This document shows, piece after piece, positions 59,201 through 64,000 of a DNA stretch of 64,000 nucleotides (the stretch's first letter is position 1; each line of letters begins with the position of its first letter). The translations under genes were made by a program, and so were the position numbers. This DNA is from Ephemerocybe angulata (taxonomy: Eukaryota > Basidiomycota > Agaricomycetes > Agaricales > Psathyrellaceae). The notes beneath the pieces are model-generated. The model was given only the letters and a program-made list of their open reading frames with translations, made no database searches and was not told the DNA's origin. The stretch spans positions 186,001 to 250,000 of the forward strand of contig JAACJK010000011.1 of the NCBI GenBank assembly GCA_013368325.1, in the 5' to 3' direction.

Positions 59201-62200
59201 CCTAGAGCTATTAGCATCCGATGGTGCGGAATCTTGGTATCGGTTGCAGGGCTCTGATCCTAACTTGCGCATAACAGCTCGCTTCAACTGGCGATTGAAG
59301 GTGGACGCAATCCAATTGCTTGAAACTGCCCTGGTCCGGCCGTACCGTAGCTTCAGAGTGTGGCTCAACTGTGTCCACGTTTTGACTGCGCTCCAACCCA
59401 TATGTGAGAATCTCAAGGTTTCCAGAGGTTTACTACTTATCTGAACGCTGCTTTAGTGGGTGTGGGTAATCCGAAACTACTCAAGTTATTGGTGGAACTA
59501 TCGGCAACTCCAGAGGGTGAAATGGATTTCGGTGGGACAGAACTTCGCCAAGCGTCCTTGACGTTACTCTCAAGCATCTGTAAACATAGGCATGTTACTG
59601 GTACGTGGTTGAACTCGGATATCAGTGCCAGGGGTTCTTGATTCGCCACGCCATTCAACAGTCAAAGGATTCGAAGCTATGAAGGCCGCGGTCATCTCTA
59701 TACGCCACTTCATTGTCGAAGAGGAAATCAACGACATGATCGCCTTATGGATATCATTTCTGGGCACCTTAATGAAACGATGTGGGCTCAGATTCTGGTA
59801 TTCATCCGAGCATTGATTGAAGCGATTATAGCCTTCTTTCCCGCGGTCATTCCAGTATTCCTGGAAATTATCCTCAAATGTCAGTCCCGAAAAATCGAGA
59901 TGGAGCTTGAAGGTATCTTCGAGTCAGGGGAGAGTGGAAATGGTAGAATCGATAAGTTCCTGCCCATTTGAGAAAGAACACTGACCATCTGGCTGTGTTG
60001 TAGGAACGGCGTACGATGACGCCATCACCAGTGCCATTCCTGAAGACCTTAGACTCACATTCGACACGCGGGAGTCATGGAACGAGACACTCAAATGGGC
60101 TAAAGCTTTAAACGCATTACGATGGCGTAAGTCTGTCATCCAAGCTGGGCATATCTATAGTCTGATGGTCGTGGCTGCGCAGCTGAGCTACAAGCGTCTA
60201 TCCGCAGCCGCCTTGGCAATGCGTTGCAAGATATCAAGGAAGCAATTGAAGGAAAATCTGACACATGGGATCGTGACTATGACGAGGCAGAAATCAACGG
60301 TACGCCCTTCAGCTGGTCTTCCTTTTAAACTGCCTAACGCACGGTGTCTGCCAGCTGCTGAAAACACCAATCTGGGTAACTCAAACTTGCATAGTACTCT
60401 CCGTAAACGCCTTTGTCGTATCAGTGAAAATGAGCGTCTTGCATGGGTCGAGGCTGTTTCAATTTTTGCCCAGCACTGTATGAGGCTGTTCTGAATAGTC
60501 TCATCGACATTGGACACTGAAATTCCTCTCATAGTTCCGCATGATCTTCAGGATGTAGGCCCCTCTGTTATAATGCAGCTAGTCTTGCACGATGCCGATG
60601 GGGAAATACGTTCTCGTAGCCTAGACTTCCTCTCGCCTCTTGGGACAATGGGTGAGTGAACCGCCGTCTTATTGAAAACGTCACTTATCTGTATGGTGCT
60701 AGACGAACTGAGAGCATGCATCATGCCCTTGTTAACTGAGAACCTGGACGCCTTGGCGTTTTCTGAAGACTGGAGAATTAGATCGGCGTACGCTATTACC
60801 CTGGGACATCTGGGGTGCATCGAGACAGGTAAGCAGAACCTGAATCTGACTTGAAACCAAGACGGGACAACCTTTTTAATTCACGCTACAAATATCTAGA
60901 ACAACTCCCTGCTAATGTTGTCAACAAGCTCATCAGCATGGCATTGGAAGAGACAGACCATGATGTCCGCACGGATGCCGTTAAATCCTTGGAAATTTTG
61001 TGCGATAACGAAGGTATGTGGTGGATGTGTCTGCAATACCTATTTGGGACAGGCTGACGAGAGCTGTAGGGGGTTATTGTGACACCATATGTCAAGAAAT
61101 ATCTGCGAAGCTGGACGGGAGCACCGGTAACGAAAGCTGGAAGGCATCTATTTGGATCAAGCTTGTTGCGTCGCGGTCCAAAACAGGTGAGTAGCGAAAT
61201 GCATGGGTCCCGGAAGGCCGATCCTTACGAGCGACTATCCAGTGCCATTTTCCCAATTCCCAAAGCTCTTCGATATTGCAGTGGAAAACTTCAACATTGG
61301 TTATGATGTTCAAGAAAACGGATTGGAATTGATACAGACACTACTCAGAGATGGTACCACCGTATTTATTCTCGCGATGCGACGTTGTACCTGATGGACT
61401 TTCTTCCCTAGCGACACATCGAGACTCAATAGCGTCGAAGCTAGGTGCCGCGCTTACAACATCCCTTCGGAGTACGGAGTACTTGAATCGTGCCATAAAT
61501 GTGCTATCGACGCTGGGGTTGCCTAAAGCTCTTGTTAGTGATGCTCCAGGTGTGCCTCCAACGCTTCTTTCTTTCCATCCGAGCAACCCTTGACTTCCCG
61601 GAACCCATATGTTCGCCCTGACAGGCGACAGTCCGACTATACCTGACGATCATCAAGCTTTCGTTGACGCCGCTACGATACTCAGTAGGACCGGTATAAC
61701 AATCTTGTTCCATTTTTAGGGACGCCTGAACTGACTTCCCTCACACAGAACCTCAAGCAACGCCCAAGATAATTGAAACGGCACTCAAGGAGCTGGTGGA
61801 TGATGATTTTCAATCCTTGTACCTTCTATTCCAAAACAGTATGTTCCTCTGTTGGCATTCCGTCGGGATACAAGACTGGCATTGAATCTGGGCTATGCTG
61901 ACTATCGACTACCACAGTCAAGCTCTCAGAACCCATACAAACCATTCTCCCTCGAGCGATGGAGGCTGCACTGAAAAGCGACCAGGCATTTGAGATCCGT
62001 ATGGCCAGTGTCAGATTATTCAAGCATATAATTAGTGGAGGCCAAGATCCCAACGCCAATAGCTATTATATGGCGACAGCGGAGCGATTGAACTATGAGA
62101 GCCTTCTAGGCAGGGCAGGTAGGCACTTCCTGAATTAACAGGGACGTCCATTCACCCGAAATGCTTCAGCCGATGCACAGTTGATCTCACGCTTCACCGA

Positions 62201-63960
62201 GTTTGCCCTGAGGGATCCTCATTTTGTCTTGAGAGATGATGCCTATTCCTGTCTGAACATGGGGTTCCTGAATAGTAAGGGGCCTCCGTTGTTTTGGACT
62301 CCCTAGACTCATACGCACACCACAGCGCGGTTTAGAGATTTGATCAAGCTTTCCCTTTCCAAGGCTGTTGAGGCTTCACTCAAAGACCAAGACCCCGGTA
62401 TCCGTGACAATGCGATATCATTCGTCGACAAGCTTACGACTCCTGACCCAAACTCGCAAGGTATGTTGGTGCCCTGTTGCAACAAACTAGCTTCTAATTT
62501 TACTTCGATTCTTCATCTTCATCTTCCTCAGATTATCAGCCGTCGTACGACATGCATTTCCGAGACGTGCTTTCTTTGTCGATCCCCCACCTCTTGAAAA
62601 TGGTTCTTTTGGTCAATGAAGGTGATGAGATGCTTCGCAACAGGATCGAAACCGTCCTTCTGCAGCGCCTTTCAGAATACAAAGCAGAAAGTATGGCGTT
62701 TCGTCAACTGGTCGTATCCGCTTAGTGACTAATATGGTGCAACCCAGACAAACTCACGCGGGATGTGATGACGGCAATACCGCCCATCGTGACAGGCATA
62801 ACACTTGCAGGCAAACGCATAGCTTTCGAAATCGCCGAAACTTGTAGGTTTCTTGAGCTTGGATAAAAGCAACCTTAGGCCTGACCGGGGACCTATCGTT
62901 CGATGCTTCAGACGCAATATCAGACGACACCGCGGCGTCCGTTGCCCACGCCTTGGCCTCAACTCTCCGCAACACTACATCATCTTTTGCCCGAGCCACG
63001 TCTATCGAGCTTCTATCTATAGTGTATTCAAAGCATAGTAAGTCTTTGGCGAATCCTATATGCCATGTTAATGAACTCCGATTCACAGGAGACACGAAGC
63101 CTGAGCTTATAGAGTTCGCGATTCCCGAAATCAGTGCCCTGGCAATGGACGAAAAGGATGATGTCGGTGGAATCAGGGCGACTGCTATTCGACTACTCGT
63201 TGCTCTTGCCGGGGGTTCACGATGCACGCCTGGTGCTCCACTGTATAATCCAGTGCCTTATCTATCCTCAGCCGCCCTTGGGGTACTGGATCAAATCACG
63301 CCTTTAGCAGGGAGGTTCATGCTACTGCTCAAGAACGAGACCCTCAGGCCTTCCGTTGTGGATCTTCTGTCCCTGATGTCGGAAGGCAGCCCTGCAGGTG
63401 AGTTTTACCCTACGGGTAACACCTATATATCTCAACATGCCCTATAGTTCGCCGAATGATAACCATGCGGATGATTACCTCCTTCTTGGGGACGGACAAT
63501 ATATCTCTTACAGGCGACGTAGACCTGCTTGCTCAAATGATATCAGATGGTAGGGACATGTTTTGAGTCGACGCACTATTTTAGTTCTCACCTTTACACA
63601 GGTCGCTTTACTGACGATTCAACCGACTACATTATGCTTCTACTCGCCTCGGTGATAGTGACACGACCTCAATTTGCGCAGTACCGATTTGAGGTCCTCA
63701 CCGCCCTCTGGTGTCGGTATAGCTCAAAGTCACTCCAGAGCGATCTATACGGCTCATCCATAGCGGTGTACAAGGAGCTCCTCGACCTGTTTACTTTCGC
63801 GTTGTTTGGGAGGCATGCGACGGAATACGAAGTCTCGACTTGGCTGGTACGGTGCAAAGCCTGGCTGTCAGGAGATTCGGAAGATCCAGAGGAAGAGTCC
63901 TTGGAAGGACAACCACCTCTGCCTTCGGATAACGTGGATAACGGTGCGGAAGCTTGTTGA
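56218..63960 (+). CDS. DUF6535 membrane module plus HEAT-repeat solenoid, copy 2
   Basis: Paralogue of the minus-strand gene 15541-23313; about 1959 aa, unbroken through 32 exons: 56218-56244, 56309-56602, 56672-57911, 57968-58090, 58143-58457, 58523-58633, 58707-58847, 58903-59223, 59278-59403, 59457-59600, 59662-59781, 59832-59912, 60004-60126, 60183-60299, 60355-60477, 60535-60651, 60703-60828, 60900-61013, 61070-61186, 61243-61353, 61412-61549, 61625-61693, 61749-61838, 61918-62118, 62170-62274, 62326-62460, 62532-62690, 62748-62843, 62912-63037, 63089-63397, 63448-63549, 63602-63960. DUF6535 lies at about 75-290 (LLIFAGLFAGIVSSFVID; FGSIMGVLAKAWLAKFVP; two more membrane helices). Later exons carry HEAT signatures such as ETDHDVRTDAVKSLEIL and DADGEIRSRSLDFL. 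Introns 1-2 are phase 0, introns 3-31 all phase 1. The C-terminus (ALWCRYSSKS, FALFGRHATEYEVSTWL) is well conserved with copy 1. Function unknown. Confidence 0.88.
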
Positions 63961-64000
63961 TACAAATTGCTCCAAGGATTTTCAGTACTGACTGGCGCCT

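Noticed and set aside
59740..59832. Apparent frameshift in DUF6535-HEAT copy 2
   Set aside because: The frame seems to change near 59750, but a 50-nt GT-AG intron (59782-59831) in phase 1 restores it and joins two HEAT segments cleanly.
1..64000. CRISPR arrays, operons or bacterial elements
   Set aside because: The window is intron-rich eukaryotic DNA; the only tandem repeats are a GGT run, a GT run and one 42-bp minisatellite.

Overview
The window is nuclear DNA of a filamentous basidiomycete, most likely an Agaricomycete. The evidence is very short GT-AG introns (42 to about 120 nt) in nearly every gene, an expansion of F-box genes, two proteins of the mushroom-typical DUF6535 membrane family, a class I sesquiterpene synthase and a Tad-like LINE. 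Species cannot be told from the sequence. All exon models were joined by hand from splice signals and reading-frame continuity.

Layout. 0-10 kb: an edge-truncated F-box-like gene, a divergent Alba-domain gene, a 2.5-kb tandem duplication carrying two single-exon F-box genes (about 600 aa each), and a ferric reductase. 10.9-13.2 kb: long-chain acyl-CoA synthetase. 14.5-30 kb: a broken F-box copy, a 35-exon DUF6535-HEAT giant gene on the minus strand (15.5-23.3 kb), an intact F-box gene with an acidic insert, and a tandem F-box pair, one copy of which has a nonsense codon. 30.3-35.6 kb: a Ser/Thr-rich single-pass membrane protein with a C-terminal SH3 domain, a DUF3429 (TMEM69-like) mitochondrial protein and a sesquiterpene synthase with an unusual hydrophobic tail. 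38.1-44.5 kb: an apparently complete two-ORF LINE on the minus strand, followed by a composite segment with a coding minisatellite and a 233-bp copy of the LINE reverse transcriptase. 45.6-55.5 kb: a conserved housekeeping block on the plus strand with AHA1 (Hsp90 co-chaperone), the septin CDC10 and a P4-ATPase phospholipid flippase. 56.2-64 kb: a second, 32-exon DUF6535-HEAT gene on the plus strand.

The most striking observation is the DUF6535-HEAT pair. Both genes can be traced as intact reading frames (about 1942 and 1959 aa). In each, every intron downstream of the second is in phase 1: 32 in a row in one copy and 29 in the other. Many exons are 96-126 nt, about one HEAT repeat. A four-helix membrane module therefore sits in front of a solenoid built from symmetric, interchangeable exons. 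The second notable point is the LINE, whose ORF2 places RNase H between the endonuclease and the reverse transcriptase instead of after it.

The housekeeping genes show no operon-like link. The accessory genes (F-box, DUF6535-HEAT, LINE, terpene synthase) share the marks of fast turnover: tandem copies, a nonsense codon, an internal deletion and transposon fragments.
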